From: Flavivirga aquatica
Lineage (GTDB): Bacteria > Bacteroidota > Bacteroidia > Flavobacteriales > Flavobacteriaceae
Assembly (NCBI RefSeq): GCF_001747085.1
Contig: NZ_MDJD01000043.1
Span: 1-64,000 of the forward strand
Reading direction: 5' to 3'
Length of the DNA: 64,000 nt
The notes below the pieces were generated by a model that was not told the DNA's origin, searched no databases, and saw only the letters and a list, made by a program, of their open reading frames with translations. Below, piece after piece: positions 9,187 to 18,858 of the stretch (position 1 is its first letter; each line of letters starts with the position of its first letter). The translations under genes were made by a program, and so were the position numbers.

Positions 9187-10426
9187 GCATTTTTTTCATT
9201 AGGATTGAATATACTTCATTAACAATGGATTCGGGAGACTTGTTTGCATCGATATAATGATATTGTTTTCCATTAACTAATGTTTTATAATCTTCAATTT
9301 GAGTTTGTAATTCATAGTAATCTACTTCTTGTTTTCTACTATAAATAATATTTGCATCTGCGGTAAGAATAAAATAGAGCTCAGGTTTAGGAATAAAGTG
9401 ACGCGTTAGTTTTGCGATATTTTTTGAGCCTCCATATCTATAGCGTTTATAATCTACTATTAAGTCATCATAATATCTATCAAAAATAATTAAGGTCGAT
9501 TTTATTCTTAATGAACTTATATTTTTAATCCAGCCTAGGTTATATTGATATATAAAAAAGAGTAATTTAAAATAGGATTTCGATTTTGAATATGGTTTAT
9601 ATTTATGAGGGGCTTTAGTTACTTTTGATGAATTTGTAGTATTATTTATAATTGGTTTTAAATGAAAGTAAGCTGTTTTTCTATAAGGCAGAGTCTTATT
9701 GATTAAACCATCAATTATAGTGGACTTGCCAGAACCGTCAGGTCCTAAAAAAGAAATGGCAATTCCCGTTGGTTTTATAATACGTTTAAGAATTCTTAAT
9801 TTGTTTTTAGCATTATGAGTGATAGATGATTTGGTTTTTATGTCTGTTTTTAATGCTTCAATAAAATCCAAGAGTATTTTTTTGTTTTTAGTTTGAAATG
9901 CTTTAATAATAGTACTTGAAAGACTTTTAAAGTTTTGTTGAAGTACTTTTTGGCACAGTTCTTCTTCTTTTAGAAATAGAGATCGTAGATAGTTGAATGA
10001 TACATCTGTAATATCATTTTTATCTATTTTTTTTAGTAAATAATGAAAGAATTCATGGTGAGTTGTTAGTGTTTTTATTCCTTTATATGAAAACAGATTA
10101 TTAAAAATTTCGGTTTCACTAAAGAACGTTGTGTTTTTTCTTTGAAGTTTACCATAACTATCTAGGTTTAACAATTTATTTGTTTTAGGATTAAAAAGGA
10201 AAATGTTTTTTGAATAAACGTCTTGATGGTAAATTTGAACGATTTTAAAATTTTCTAAGAGACAAAATGTTTTTAGAATATCTTCTATTTTTAAAAAATC
10301 CTTATTTTTAAATAATATATCTACATCACTGTTATTTAAAGATATATCAAACAATGATTTGTAACCATTAATGATACAGTAATCTATAGATTCTTTATGC
10401 AAATATTTTATTAGTTTGTGAATCAT
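9173..10426 (-). CDS. Two-domain protein: nucleotidyltransferase-like N-terminus and thymidylate-kinase-like C-terminus
   Basis: This 417-residue protein is unusual. The N-terminal part (about 1-130) has NNSDVDILF at residues 31-39 and LLNLDSYG at 85-92, an arrangement like the Asp triad of polymerase-beta-type nucleotidyltransferases. The C-terminal part (about 220-417) is a P-loop kinase with GPDGSGKST at 228-236 and DRYYDD at 316-321, as in thymidylate kinases. Real dTMP kinases are about 210 residues long and unfused, so housekeeping dTMP kinase activity is unlikely. Its end overlaps the next kinase-like gene by 14 bp and the pair probably work together, perhaps adding a phosphate or phospho-substituent to the glycan. 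That role is inference. Confidence 0.7.
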   Translation of the reverse strand: MIHKLIKYLHKESIDYCIINGYKSLFDISLNNSDVDILFKNKDFLKIEDILKTFCLLENFKIVQIYHQDVYSKNIFLFNPKTNKLLNLDSYGKLQRKNTTFFSETEIFNNLFSYKGIKTLTTHHEFFHYLLKKIDKNDITDVSFNYLRSLFLKEEELCQKVLQQNFKSLSSTIIKAFQTKNKKILLDFIEALKTDIKTKSSITHNAKNKLRILKRIIKPTGIAISFLGPDGSGKSTIIDGLINKTLPYRKTAYFHLKPIINNTTNSSKVTKAPHKYKPYSKSKSYFKLLFFIYQYNLGWIKNISSLRIKSTLIIFDRYYDDLIVDYKRYRYGGSKNIAKLTRHFIPKPELYFILTADANIIYSRKQEVDYYELQTQIEDYKTLVNGKQYHYIDANKSPESIVNEVYSILMKKMHERY

Positions 10427-10429
10427 AAT

Positions 10430-11560
10430 TTAGGTTTTCATCTTATAATAGTTTTTAGCTGTTACATTTGATGGTGTGGCTGCTGTTAAATTTTCATAAA
10501 GTTTATTATAATCATCAACAAATCGTTTTACTGAAAATTCTTTTTCAGCATATTGTTTAGCATTAGAGGCTAGTTTTTTAGCATAATCTGGTTGTTCAAT
10601 AAGTTTTATAATTGCGTTTGCCCATTGCTCGGCATCGAATGGATTAACTAAGAGTCCTGTGTTTTTATCTTTAATAAGTTCGGGTAATGCTCCAGTATTA
10701 GAAACAATAATTGGTTTTCCTTCAAGCATAGCTTCTGCAACAGCAATACCAAAACCTTCAATATAACAGGGATGCACAAAAATATTTGTTGTTTTGTGTA
10801 AATCGCCAATGTTTTTTTTGTGACCTAAAAGGGTAAAATTGTTAGTTAAGCCTTTTTCGTGAATTTGTTTTTCTAATTCTTTTCTTTCTGGTCCGTCACC
10901 TGCAATTAAGAACTCTATATTGGTGTATTTTTTCTTTAAAAGTATGATTAAACAATCTATTAAGATTTGTATGTTTTTTATTTTTAATAGAGATGAAACA
11001 CATAAAATAGAGATAGTATTTTTATTTTTTTCTATAACTTTATTTGTAGATATTGGCTTAATGGTGCCATTATAAATTATAACGCCTTTAGTGTTCTTTA
11101 ACTTTGAATGGGCTTTTATTTTTTCTTCTTGAACATATTTAGAAATGTAAACAAAGGCATCTACTTTATTGTATATTAAGTTTAGAATTTGCTTTTTATA
11201 TCCTGTAGGAGATAAAGAACCAACAAAAGCAATAACTAGTTTTATTTTTGGTCTTAATGTTTTTAATATTCCTGCCAATAACTCTCCAAAAAAGAATTGA
11301 GATTGAATAATTTTTATATCGTGCTTATCAATAATTTTTAGTAAACTATTAATATGTTTAAAAATATTTCTTTTATAATTCCCTTCAAAAATATTGGCTC
11401 CAGAGCTAATAAATTCTTCCTTAAATTCTTTAGAATAAGCATTTCCCCAAACATATAGATAACATGTGTTTGATGAGTGCTTAATTAGATCCATAGTTTT
11501 TTTTGGAGTGCCTCCAAACTTATTAAAGGAAGATAATATGTAAAGAATTTTTGTTGACAT
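10430..11560 (-). CDS. Glycosyltransferase family 4 protein
   Basis: This 376-residue GT-B enzyme has an N-terminal half beginning ILYILSSFNKFGGTPKKTMDL. The donor half contains ILCVSSLLKIKNIQILIDCL, FLIAGDGPERKELE, LLGHKKNIGDL and the EX7E-type motif EGFGIAVAEAMLEGKPIIVS near residues 265-284. The start codon shares one base with the stop of the upstream polymerase gene (TAATG), a sign of tight coupling. It adds an unidentified sugar to the repeat unit. Confidence 0.92.
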   Translation of the reverse strand: MSTKILYILSSFNKFGGTPKKTMDLIKHSSNTCYLYVWGNAYSKEFKEEFISSGANIFEGNYKRNIFKHINSLLKIIDKHDIKIIQSQFFFGELLAGILKTLRPKIKLVIAFVGSLSPTGYKKQILNLIYNKVDAFVYISKYVQEEKIKAHSKLKNTKGVIIYNGTIKPISTNKVIEKNKNTISILCVSSLLKIKNIQILIDCLIILLKKKYTNIEFLIAGDGPERKELEKQIHEKGLTNNFTLLGHKKNIGDLHKTTNIFVHPCYIEGFGIAVAEAMLEGKPIIVSNTGALPELIKDKNTGLLVNPFDAEQWANAIIKLIEQPDYAKKLASNAKQYAEKEFSVKRFVDDYNKLYENLTAATPSNVTAKNYYKMKT

Positions 11561-12819
11561 TAGTTATTATCTAATTCGTTTATATTACTCGTTAATGAAA
11601 GATGAAATGCTAGTACGCCAGGAATAATACCATGAGCAAATGTGAAAACAGACCAAGTATAATTAATAAAGAGATATTGCATCAAATAAATTGACATAGC
11701 TAATGATAAAGGGTTTTTATATGTGTTAAAAAATCCTTGAGAATAGTATAGAACAAGTATTATAATAATAATTGTAGTTCCTATAGTTCCAAATTTAATA
11801 AGGAGATCAACATACCCCGAGTCTATAACAGTAAAGCGTTCCATAAATCTATTATTTCCAGATATTTTAATATTTTTCATGAAGTTTGAAGATTGGTGTA
11901 TAAAGCCGTAGCCAGACTCCTTTTGTTTTTCAATAGCTTTCCATCTAAATTCGTTATAAATATCTCTAGAGTTTAAAGCATTATCTTCTCCACTAATAAT
12001 AGCATTAACATCATGTGTTACTTTTTCATATAAGTCTGTTATAGCTAAAAGTGTTAGAGAGACTCCAAAAAATGTAATGAAAATGAAACGACTAATGAAG
12101 AATATGTTAAGGCGAAGTTTTTTGTCATAAATGTATTTGTATAATAAAAAGCCAGCTAAAGTCATGATGGTTAAGCTTAGGTGGGCTGCTAAAAAAAGAC
12201 CTAGAAAGAGTATTAAAATTAGGATTCTATCTTTTATATTTTTAATAATACTATACTTTATTCTAATTGCATATATAAATACAGCTAAACTTATGTATGT
12301 GGGGAAAAATGTTCTAACAAAAGTTTCATTATTGTATACTGGAGGGACAAGTTGTAGAGAAATTTTTCCAATTATATATACAAGACTTAAGTATATACCT
12401 ATAAGCTTAAGAGTATTTAAAAGTAGTTTATTATTTATGCTATAACGATAGACTACGAGATATAAAAAAAGGAAGTAAAACCATGTTTCTTTACTTGCTA
12501 CGAATGCATGAAAAATTGAAGAGTTATTATCTAAAAAAGGTTTAATAATTCCATAAGCTAACATGAGTAATATTAAATAAATAAACCACTGTGTTTTTTT
12601 AGGTATTAGAAACCATTTTTTTTGAAAAAACACACTAATAATAGCAATAGTATTGAGCCCAAAATATCCTATTTCTATGCTTCCGATAATAAAAGAAGCT
12701 GGATCTATAAAACCTAAAAACTTGGTTGTAGCTAATATATAAAATACCAGAAAATAGCTAGGATAACCAAGAGCTAATATTAAAGCTAGACTAAAAAAAA
12801 GGATTAAGACAAAAATCAT
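11560..12819 (-). CDS. O-antigen/exopolysaccharide polymerase-like membrane protein (Wzy-type)
   Basis: This 419-residue protein consists almost wholly of hydrophobic segments (about ten to twelve), with a larger polar loop in the second half around NSRDIYNEFRWKAIEKQKES and SNNRFMERFTVIDSGY. Membrane topology, length and position between flippase and glycosyltransferases fit a Wzy polymerase. Wzy proteins have little sequence conservation, so the call rests on topology and context. The start overlaps the flippase stop by 4 bp (ATGA). Confidence 0.75.
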   Translation of the reverse strand: MIFVLILFFSLALILALGYPSYFLVFYILATTKFLGFIDPASFIIGSIEIGYFGLNTIAIISVFFQKKWFLIPKKTQWFIYLILLMLAYGIIKPFLDNNSSIFHAFVASKETWFYFLFLYLVVYRYSINNKLLLNTLKLIGIYLSLVYIIGKISLQLVPPVYNNETFVRTFFPTYISLAVFIYAIRIKYSIIKNIKDRILILILFLGLFLAAHLSLTIMTLAGFLLYKYIYDKKLRLNIFFISRFIFITFFGVSLTLLAITDLYEKVTHDVNAIISGEDNALNSRDIYNEFRWKAIEKQKESGYGFIHQSSNFMKNIKISGNNRFMERFTVIDSGYVDLLIKFGTIGTTIIIIILVLYYSQGFFNTYKNPLSLAMSIYLMQYLFINYTWSVFTFAHGIIPGVLAFHLSLTSNINELDNN

Positions 12820-14096
12820 ATTTTAATAGAAATTTTATTCTTGTTATAAATCATAAAACTTAAAGCAATTGCAATAGCACTAATGATTAAACCTGTTCCA
12901 TAAGCATAAATAAATCTATATATAAGGTCAATACCTTTAAAAACAAAAAAGAGCATAAGACCTATAATAGGTACAATTAATTTTAATAAAAAAGCTTTTA
13001 TTAATTGATTATTAGCTAGAAAGTACCTATAGAATATCTCAACTAAGGCTACGCTACCTAAAGAAATTATTAGTAAAAATGTAATGTTATATAAAAGGTC
13101 AAGGTTTTTAGAGCTTATATTCAAAAATGTTAAAAAGTAACTGCCAAAAAGATAATATGCTAGAGTAGTTGTTAAATAAAGAGCTGTAGATATGTAAAAT
13201 ATTCTATAAGATACTTGGATCATTTTTCTTGAATTTTCTTGAATTTCTTTTGAAAAAACAGCAAACATTGGTGTTGCCAATGAGAGGATAAAGCTGTTGG
13301 CGAGCATAGCTATTTTAAATGATAAATCAAATATTGCATAAAGTCCAACATCGGCAACAAGAATTACAAATGCATATCGCATTATAGGCATTATCATGCT
13401 ATTAATAAGACCTATGTTTAAAAAAGCTAATGATTTTTTTATAACATGTTTAAGATCCTTTTTAGTTACTTTTATTATTTTAATAGTTGTGTGTTGTTTT
13501 ATATAAATAATATTAAAAAGTAGCATTAATAGTGTTAAAACAAATGGTGTTAAAATGTAGGTGATGCATTGTTCTGTAAAAAAGCTAAGCACGAAAATAA
13601 TAGTATAAAGTGTTGGAGTATATATGGCTAAAGTTAAGTTGACTATGTGTACTTTATATTTGGACTCTAATATAGCTTTGCATAAATTATTTAAGAGCAT
13701 TAATGTTAAGAGTAAGAAACCGGTATTTAATATTAGAAACTTATTTGTTTTGTCGATATTTAGATGACTCCCAAGTAAGTCTACAGATAATAATTGTAAT
13801 AAGATAAAAGGAATAGTTAATATGCTTATTATTATTAAATTAATGTACAATGCGGAGGATATTATTTTGTTTTCTGATGTTTTATTGCTTAACAAAATGA
13901 CAGCTTTCGATAAGCCTAAATCGATCAAGGAAGATGTTCCACTAAAAAGTAAAGTAAGACTAATAATGCCGTATAGTTTTAAACCTAATCGTTCAATTAT
14001 TAGAGGTAATAGAAGCAATGTAACTAAAGATGTCACTACTGTTTTACTAGAAGAAACTAAAAAGTTTTTCTTTAAATATTTAGTTATATTATTCAA
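12816..14096 (-). CDS. Wzx-type polysaccharide flippase (MOP/MATE superfamily)
   Basis: This 426-residue polytopic protein has about twelve hydrophobic segments. It starts with the typical SSKTVVTSLVTLLLLPLIIE and GLKLYGIISLTLL pattern, followed by SSLIDLGLSKAVI. It moves the lipid-linked repeat unit across the inner membrane. It is the first of the tightly overlapping genes of the locus and lies 13 bp after the beta-barrel gene. Confidence 0.88.
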   Translation of the reverse strand: MNNITKYLKKNFLVSSSKTVVTSLVTLLLLPLIIERLGLKLYGIISLTLLFSGTSSLIDLGLSKAVILLSNKTSENKIISSALYINLIIISILTIPFILLQLLSVDLLGSHLNIDKTNKFLILNTGFLLLTLMLLNNLCKAILESKYKVHIVNLTLAIYTPTLYTIIFVLSFFTEQCITYILTPFVLTLLMLLFNIIYIKQHTTIKIIKVTKKDLKHVIKKSLAFLNIGLINSMIMPIMRYAFVILVADVGLYAIFDLSFKIAMLANSFILSLATPMFAVFSKEIQENSRKMIQVSYRIFYISTALYLTTTLAYYLFGSYFLTFLNISSKNLDLLYNITFLLIISLGSVALVEIFYRYFLANNQLIKAFLLKLIVPIIGLMLFFVFKGIDLIYRFIYAYGTGLIISAIAIALSFMIYNKNKISIKI

Positions 14097-14109
14097 TTAG
14101 TTTGTGTAT

Positions 14110-14811
14110 TTAATATTTTCTGCCGTTATTATACCAATCGGCATGTCTTCTTTCTCTTCCCAAATAAAAATGGATTCCAACAGTAAAATTTATAAAGCCT
14201 CCTTGTATCTTTTTTCTATTTTTATATAATAGTTCGCCATTATAAGCATACTGTTGCTGCGAATTAAGTACATAAACTGCGTCTAGTGTTATTGCTAAGT
14301 CATTTGAATACCTAAACATAGGTTTTAAACCCAATATAATATTCCCAATTCTTTCATATCTTTTAGTTCCGTATGGTGTTAAATCAAAAGTAAATTTACC
14401 TCCATTTTCGAATCGTTTTATGGTTTCTGGATATGCATGCGTAATACCTATTCCAGCATGAAATAAGAGATTAAAATTGTTATTAAATAGATTAAGTCTA
14501 TTACTTAAATTATATACAGCTTCAAAACCTAATCTATGGTAGCCATTCCCAATTTTTTTATCACTTTTATTTCTAAATCTATCGTTAGCATAATGAGCTT
14601 TTAAACCAAAATATTCGTCAAACATATATCTTATTCCAATATCGAGATGATTAGGTAAAATATAATCAGGTATTAAAATATTATTTCGTGGTATAGCAGG
14701 AATATTAAATCCATATGATATTTCTACTGAAAAATGATTATACCTTCTTTGAGAAAACACATTTTTTCCAATGAATAATATTAGAATAATATAAAATGAT
14801 TTACTCAACAT
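14110..14811 (-). CDS. Outer-membrane beta-barrel protein
   Basis: This 233-residue protein has a cleavable signal peptide (hydrophobic to about residue 20, FSQ end). Alternating aromatic and hydrophobic strands follow: SVEISYGFNIP, HLDIGIRYMFDEYFGLKAHY, HRLGFEAVYNLS and FINFTVGIHFYLGR. This is an 8-stranded OmpA/OmpX-like barrel pattern. It is the promoter-proximal gene of the polysaccharide locus and may assist surface attachment or export, but no specific role can be read from it. A similar small barrel gene lies at 27552. Confidence 0.75.
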   Translation of the reverse strand: MLSKSFYIILILFIGKNVFSQRRYNHFSVEISYGFNIPAIPRNNILIPDYILPNHLDIGIRYMFDEYFGLKAHYANDRFRNKSDKKIGNGYHRLGFEAVYNLSNRLNLFNNNFNLLFHAGIGITHAYPETIKRFENGGKFTFDLTPYGTKRYERIGNIILGLKPMFRYSNDLAITLDAVYVLNSQQQYAYNGELLYKNRKKIQGGFINFTVGIHFYLGRERRHADWYNNGRKY

Positions 14812-15058
14812 GAATTAAATAGTAATATTTTTTTTACAATTTACTTAATGTATTTTAATTTGTAATATATTTCTTCTTTTTTTTGATGTAAAAAAAATAC
14901 ATTTTATCATATAAAAACTTATAGATAGATTTAGTTCATGGGGAAGTTTAAAAACTCTATGATTATAAATGATAGAGTACAATTTGTAAAGAGCTGTATA
15001 TCTAGAATGCTTTAACCTTATTCTAGAAAGTTATTTCAGAATAATATAGTTGTATTAT
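14812..15058. other. Intergenic region upstream of the polysaccharide locus
   Basis: This very AT-rich region has no convincing ORF. It must contain the promoter of the minus-strand polysaccharide locus, but no clean TTTG/TAnnTTTG pair was found. A short inverted repeat (CTCTAT / ATAGAG) lies near 14954-14976. Confidence 0.35.
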
Positions 15059-15097
15059 AAAGCCTATGTAACAAAACTAGTTTGTTACATAGGCTTT
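15059..15097. terminator. Long perfect hairpin, possible terminator or insulator
   Basis: A perfect 17-bp stem (AAAGCCTATGTAACAAA and its complement) surrounds a 5-base loop. It lies between two minus-strand units, downstream of the barrel gene ending at 15183 and upstream of the polysaccharide locus. There is only a short T run on either side, so it may be a processed or imperfect terminator rather than a textbook one. Confidence 0.6.
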
Positions 15098-15125
15098 AGG
15101 GATTATATTTATTAATAATTAAAAT

Positions 15126-15152
15126 ACCAAGCACAATAAATAAGCACTTGGT
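15126..15152 (-). terminator. Candidate terminator of the TonB-type barrel gene
   Basis: On the minus strand ACCAAGTGC and GTGCTTGGT form a 9-bp stem with two G-U pairs, followed by ATTTTAATTATT. It starts about 30 bases after the stop codon of the gene ending at 15183. Confidence 0.5.
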
Positions 15153-15182
15153 CATTTAATTTTTATAGATAGTATTCAAAAA

Positions 15183-17738
15183 TTATTTAAAGTGCTTATT
15201 CCCTTCAAAGGTTTTTTCCTTTTTCTTTTTTCCTTTCATATTTAAGGTATAATTAATGCCTAGTTCTACAATTGGACCATTGCGCGTATATTCTGTTTCT
15301 TGATAGAATATTTGTTCTTGCGAGCCATTAAAAGCATTAGTATCTAAGCCTTGTAAGTTTGTACTAAAGATATCCAATCCTCTAAGTGAAAAATCCCAGC
15401 CTTTTAAATTTTTAGGTTTATAATTTAAAGCAATGTTAGCCATTGAAAAACTATCGTTAGATCCTTGAGATGTTACTGTTCTAGATTTGATGTTATAATC
15501 AAAATTAAATTTAAAGGTTTGAGATAAGTTTAAATTTAAGTTTCCTTTAAGTGTCCAGTTAGTACTAGAGTTATCAACGTTGTAACCAAAAACATCACCC
15601 TTTATATTAAAATTATATAACGAACCTCCTAAAAATAGTTTAGCAAAAGAAGTTACTACAATATTTGCATTTAATTCTGCTCCTAGAGCAGTTGAATTAC
15701 CAGCATTAGTATAACTTCGTATTAAAACATTTTCTTGTAAAATATCAAATACATCTGGATTTTCAACATTGGTAGTTGTGGTATTCACTCTAAAAACAGC
15801 GTTATCTGTACCTCTGTAAAACCCAGTTAGGCTAAAGGTGTTTTTTCCAATTTTAGTATCATATGTTAGTTCTACATTATTTAAATATTCAGCCTCAAGT
15901 TCTGGATCTCCAACCACATAGACTTCAAAATGACGACGATATAAAAATGGGGCTAAATTAGTTACAGAAGGACGATTAATACGTCTACTAGATGCTAATA
16001 TTAATTTATCTTTTTCAGATATTGAATAACTTAAATGAGCAGAAGGAAAAAGATCAAATTCTTTATCTTCATAATTAGATCTTCCAGTATTATTAAATAG
16101 GGTTAAATAATCTGTATTGGTTACATCCATATTTTGATCTCCATACTCAGTTCTTAAACCAACGATATAATCTAGTTTCCCAACATTACCAGAATAATCT
16201 GCATATGCAGCATATACTGTACGAGATAAATCTATAGAATTATCTAAGTCTTTGGTCACTAAGTTATTTTCAAAATTAAAATCACCAGCTATATTTGCAT
16301 AATTTGTTTGAAATCCAAATCCTAAAACATCTGTTTCATTGATATTTTTTGAATAATCAATTGAGAACCTGAATCCTTTTAACGGCGTACTATCTGATAG
16401 TGAATAGCCTTGATCTATTGTAGAACTTGCAGTATCTGTAGTTGGATTATAATCGTAATTTTGATTGGTAAGCTCTCTACTTAAATCTGAGTTTTCATAA
16501 GATGTTGCTATTTTTAAATTAGAAGATTCATTAAAATCAATAGAATAATCTGCATTTATGGTATGGTATTCTCCAAATCTATTATCTATATTAGGGTTGT
16601 AAACCCATGTTTCTGAAGTTAAATTTTTATTTGACTTGTCTGCTTCTGCAAAAAAGTTATTGTAAATATAATAAGCGGCTCTACCAGCAGTTCTATTACC
16701 ATAAAAATAAGATAAAGATAATTGGTCTTTATTGCTTAATTTAAAATCGACGCCAGCATTAGCAGAATAGTACTCATACCATTCTGGACGCTCACCAGCT
16801 GCTACCATATGAAAGTATTCTCCTAAAGGATCTTTTACTAAAACTCGAGCATCTCCAGAACGTTTTCCATTCACATTCTTTTTATTATAGTTAAAACCTC
16901 CATATAGAGACATGTTATTTTTATTGTAAACGAGATTAAGTCCACCTCCATAGCGATCATCATTTAGTTTGTAATTACTATATTTATCTGTAATATTAGC
17001 CCATGGAGCACCACCAATTAAACCATTAGCAGAGATAGATAAACCTTCAATCCCTTTAGTTTTTGTTGAAATATTTATAATACCTCCTTTACCTTGCGCA
17101 TCATAGCGTGCAGTTGGTACTGTAATAACATCAATTTTATTGATTGCATTAGCCGAAATTTGAGAAAGTAGAGTGCTGGCATCAACTTGTGTTGGTTTTC
17201 CGTTTAAGTAAACCATAAAATCAGATGTGCCTCTTACAGAAACATTTCCATTTGGATCTACAGTAACCGATGGGAGCTTATTTAAAACATCTGCAGCATT
17301 TCCTCCTTTAGCAGTTTCAAAATCTGTTGTACTATAGGTTTTTCTATCAATTTTAGTAGAGGCTGTTTTTTTTATAGCTTTAATGGTTACCTCGTTTAAA
17401 GATTCCGATTGAGGTTTTAACATAACCGTTTTCATATTTACTTCTGGAGAAGTTTTTGAAAGTGTAATATTATTTAACGTAATAGTTTGATAACCTATAA
17501 AGGAAATTTGAAGACTATAAGTACCATAATTAATATTATTGATATTAAACTTACCTTCATCTGTGGAAATTGCTCCTTTTACGGTTTGCGATGAAGAATC
17601 AATAACAGCTATTGTTGCGAAGGGAACAGCTTCGTTTGAGTCGTTGTCAAATATAGTACCACTAATACTACCGTTTTGAGCAAAAACTACTGTTGTAAAT
17701 AAAAAGAGAAGTGTTAATAAAGAGAATTTAGTATTCAT
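15183..17738 (-). CDS. TonB-dependent receptor-type outer-membrane barrel (OMP_b-brl_3 type)
   Basis: This 851-residue protein has a signal peptide (to about residue 20, VFAQ). A carboxypeptidase-regulatory-like domain follows (ISGTIFDNDSNEAVPFATIA, about 25-105). Next is a plug-like domain (DVLNKLPSVTVDPNGNVSVR, then VYLNGKPTQV and DVITVPTARYDAQGKGGIIN, about 155-225), then a large barrel. It probably takes up a peptide, siderophore or carbohydrate. No SusD-like partner is adjacent, so it is not a standard SusC. The broken AraC gene lies just upstream on the same strand. Confidence 0.88.
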   Translation of the reverse strand: MNTKFSLLTLLFLFTTVVFAQNGSISGTIFDNDSNEAVPFATIAVIDSSSQTVKGAISTDEGKFNINNINYGTYSLQISFIGYQTITLNNITLSKTSPEVNMKTVMLKPQSESLNEVTIKAIKKTASTKIDRKTYSTTDFETAKGGNAADVLNKLPSVTVDPNGNVSVRGTSDFMVYLNGKPTQVDASTLLSQISANAINKIDVITVPTARYDAQGKGGIINISTKTKGIEGLSISANGLIGGAPWANITDKYSNYKLNDDRYGGGLNLVYNKNNMSLYGGFNYNKKNVNGKRSGDARVLVKDPLGEYFHMVAAGERPEWYEYYSANAGVDFKLSNKDQLSLSYFYGNRTAGRAAYYIYNNFFAEADKSNKNLTSETWVYNPNIDNRFGEYHTINADYSIDFNESSNLKIATSYENSDLSRELTNQNYDYNPTTDTASSTIDQGYSLSDSTPLKGFRFSIDYSKNINETDVLGFGFQTNYANIAGDFNFENNLVTKDLDNSIDLSRTVYAAYADYSGNVGKLDYIVGLRTEYGDQNMDVTNTDYLTLFNNTGRSNYEDKEFDLFPSAHLSYSISEKDKLILASSRRINRPSVTNLAPFLYRRHFEVYVVGDPELEAEYLNNVELTYDTKIGKNTFSLTGFYRGTDNAVFRVNTTTTNVENPDVFDILQENVLIRSYTNAGNSTALGAELNANIVVTSFAKLFLGGSLYNFNIKGDVFGYNVDNSSTNWTLKGNLNLNLSQTFKFNFDYNIKSRTVTSQGSNDSFSMANIALNYKPKNLKGWDFSLRGLDIFSTNLQGLDTNAFNGSQEQIFYQETEYTRNGPIVELGINYTLNMKGKKKKEKTFEGNKHFK

Positions 17739-17873
17739 TTATATGTTTAGTTTAATCATATAGGCATTGAAATAAATTCATGCCAAATTATTTTAGTTTA
17801 TTAGGATACAAACCTATGTTATTATTGTCTAATTAAATGGTCTTTTTGAAAAGTTTATGGTTTTTAATTCAGG

Positions 17874-18630
17874 TTATTGTTTTTTATAATTGCTAGGTGT
17901 ATAACCTGTTAGTCTTTTGAAGTATTTAGTAAAATGAGAATTATCTTTAAAGAATAAAGAGTATGCTATTTCAAAGATATTTTTATCTGAATATAATAAT
18001 AAGCGCTTTGCTTCACTTAAAATAAAATCGGATAGCATTTCTGATGCAGATTTATTACATTCATTTTGGGAATTTATGTTTAAATTTTGAGGACTCATAT
18101 TTAACAATTTAGCATAATGATTAACACTATTCGAAAGCTTGTCTTGATTTGAAAGTAATTCAATAAATTTTTGATAGATAATATAAGTTAGTTGATTCTT
18201 TTTTTGAATTGTAATAATTTACCAAGTAAACCTTTAATAACAGTATTTTTTGTTGATATTCAATAATATTATCATTTATAGGTGTCAAATGAGTAAAAGC
18301 ACTTATTTTAATTATTTGCTGCTTTATTTTTGTATCCAAGCAGTTATCTATAAAATATTTTTTGATGATAATAACATAACCTTTTGGTTTAGCTACAATA
18401 TTCCAAAAATGGATTTGATCTTTTCTTACAACGAAAAAAATAGGAGCCTCTATTTTTAGATTATCTTTTACGTGGTAACCGCTAGCTTCAGTAAAATATA
18501 TAAATTCAAGATATTTATTGTGTTTATGTGATAAAGTCTTTCTAATGTTCTTTTTAAAACGTTCTATTTTAATGGTGTCAATATAATCCGTTTTGTCTTT
18601 TATTTTAAATTTAATAACTTCCTTTTGCTC
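17874..18630 (-). pseudogene. AraC-family transcriptional regulator, frameshifted
   Basis: The minus strand encodes a broken AraC regulator. An open frame from 18630 reads as an AraC ligand-binding domain (HKHNKYLEFIYFTEASGYH, then APIFFVVRKDQIHFWNI and KPKGYVIIIKKYF) and stops at 18160-18162. The neighbouring frame continues the family pattern from about 18180 (QKFIELLSNQDKLSNSVNHY) into the HTH domain (FILSEAKRLLLYSDKNIFEI, then FKDNSHFTKYFKRLTGYTPS), ending at 17874. A one-base shift near 18165-18185 separates the halves. The first frame is also preceded directly by a stop with no start codon, so the N-terminus seems lost as well. It may once have regulated the adjacent barrel gene. Confidence 0.82.
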
Positions 18631-18822
18631 TTACCACAAATTAAATAATAAAAATAATTTTTACAAAAATTAATACTTAAAGGACTAAATAAAATACAAA
18701 AGGTTTAACCTCAAAGAATAAAACAATTTTCATGAAGTTTGCTTTAATAGTATAGTGTTTAAAGAAGGCAAAAGAATACTTTTTTGTTATAACTTATTTT
18801 TAAGTAAACATTTTACAAAAAC

Positions 18823-18830
18823 TAATTTTG
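18823..18830 (+). promoter_or_regulatory. Candidate Bacteroidota -7 box for the LacI gene
   Basis: TAATTTTG fits the TAnnTTTG -7 consensus of the Bacteroidota primary sigma factor and lies 28 bp before the ATG at 18859. No TTTG -33 element was found at the normal distance, so this is weak support. Confidence 0.35.
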
Positions 18831-18858
18831 TAAATTGCATTACTTATAAATTATCTAT

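Noticed and set aside
9173-10426. Annotation as the housekeeping thymidylate kinase
   Set aside because: The protein is twice the usual length, has an extra N-terminal domain and lies in a polysaccharide locus.
18250-18459. Plus-strand ORF of 69 codons
   Set aside because: It is the shadow of the minus-strand AraC pseudogene, whose motifs explain the sequence.
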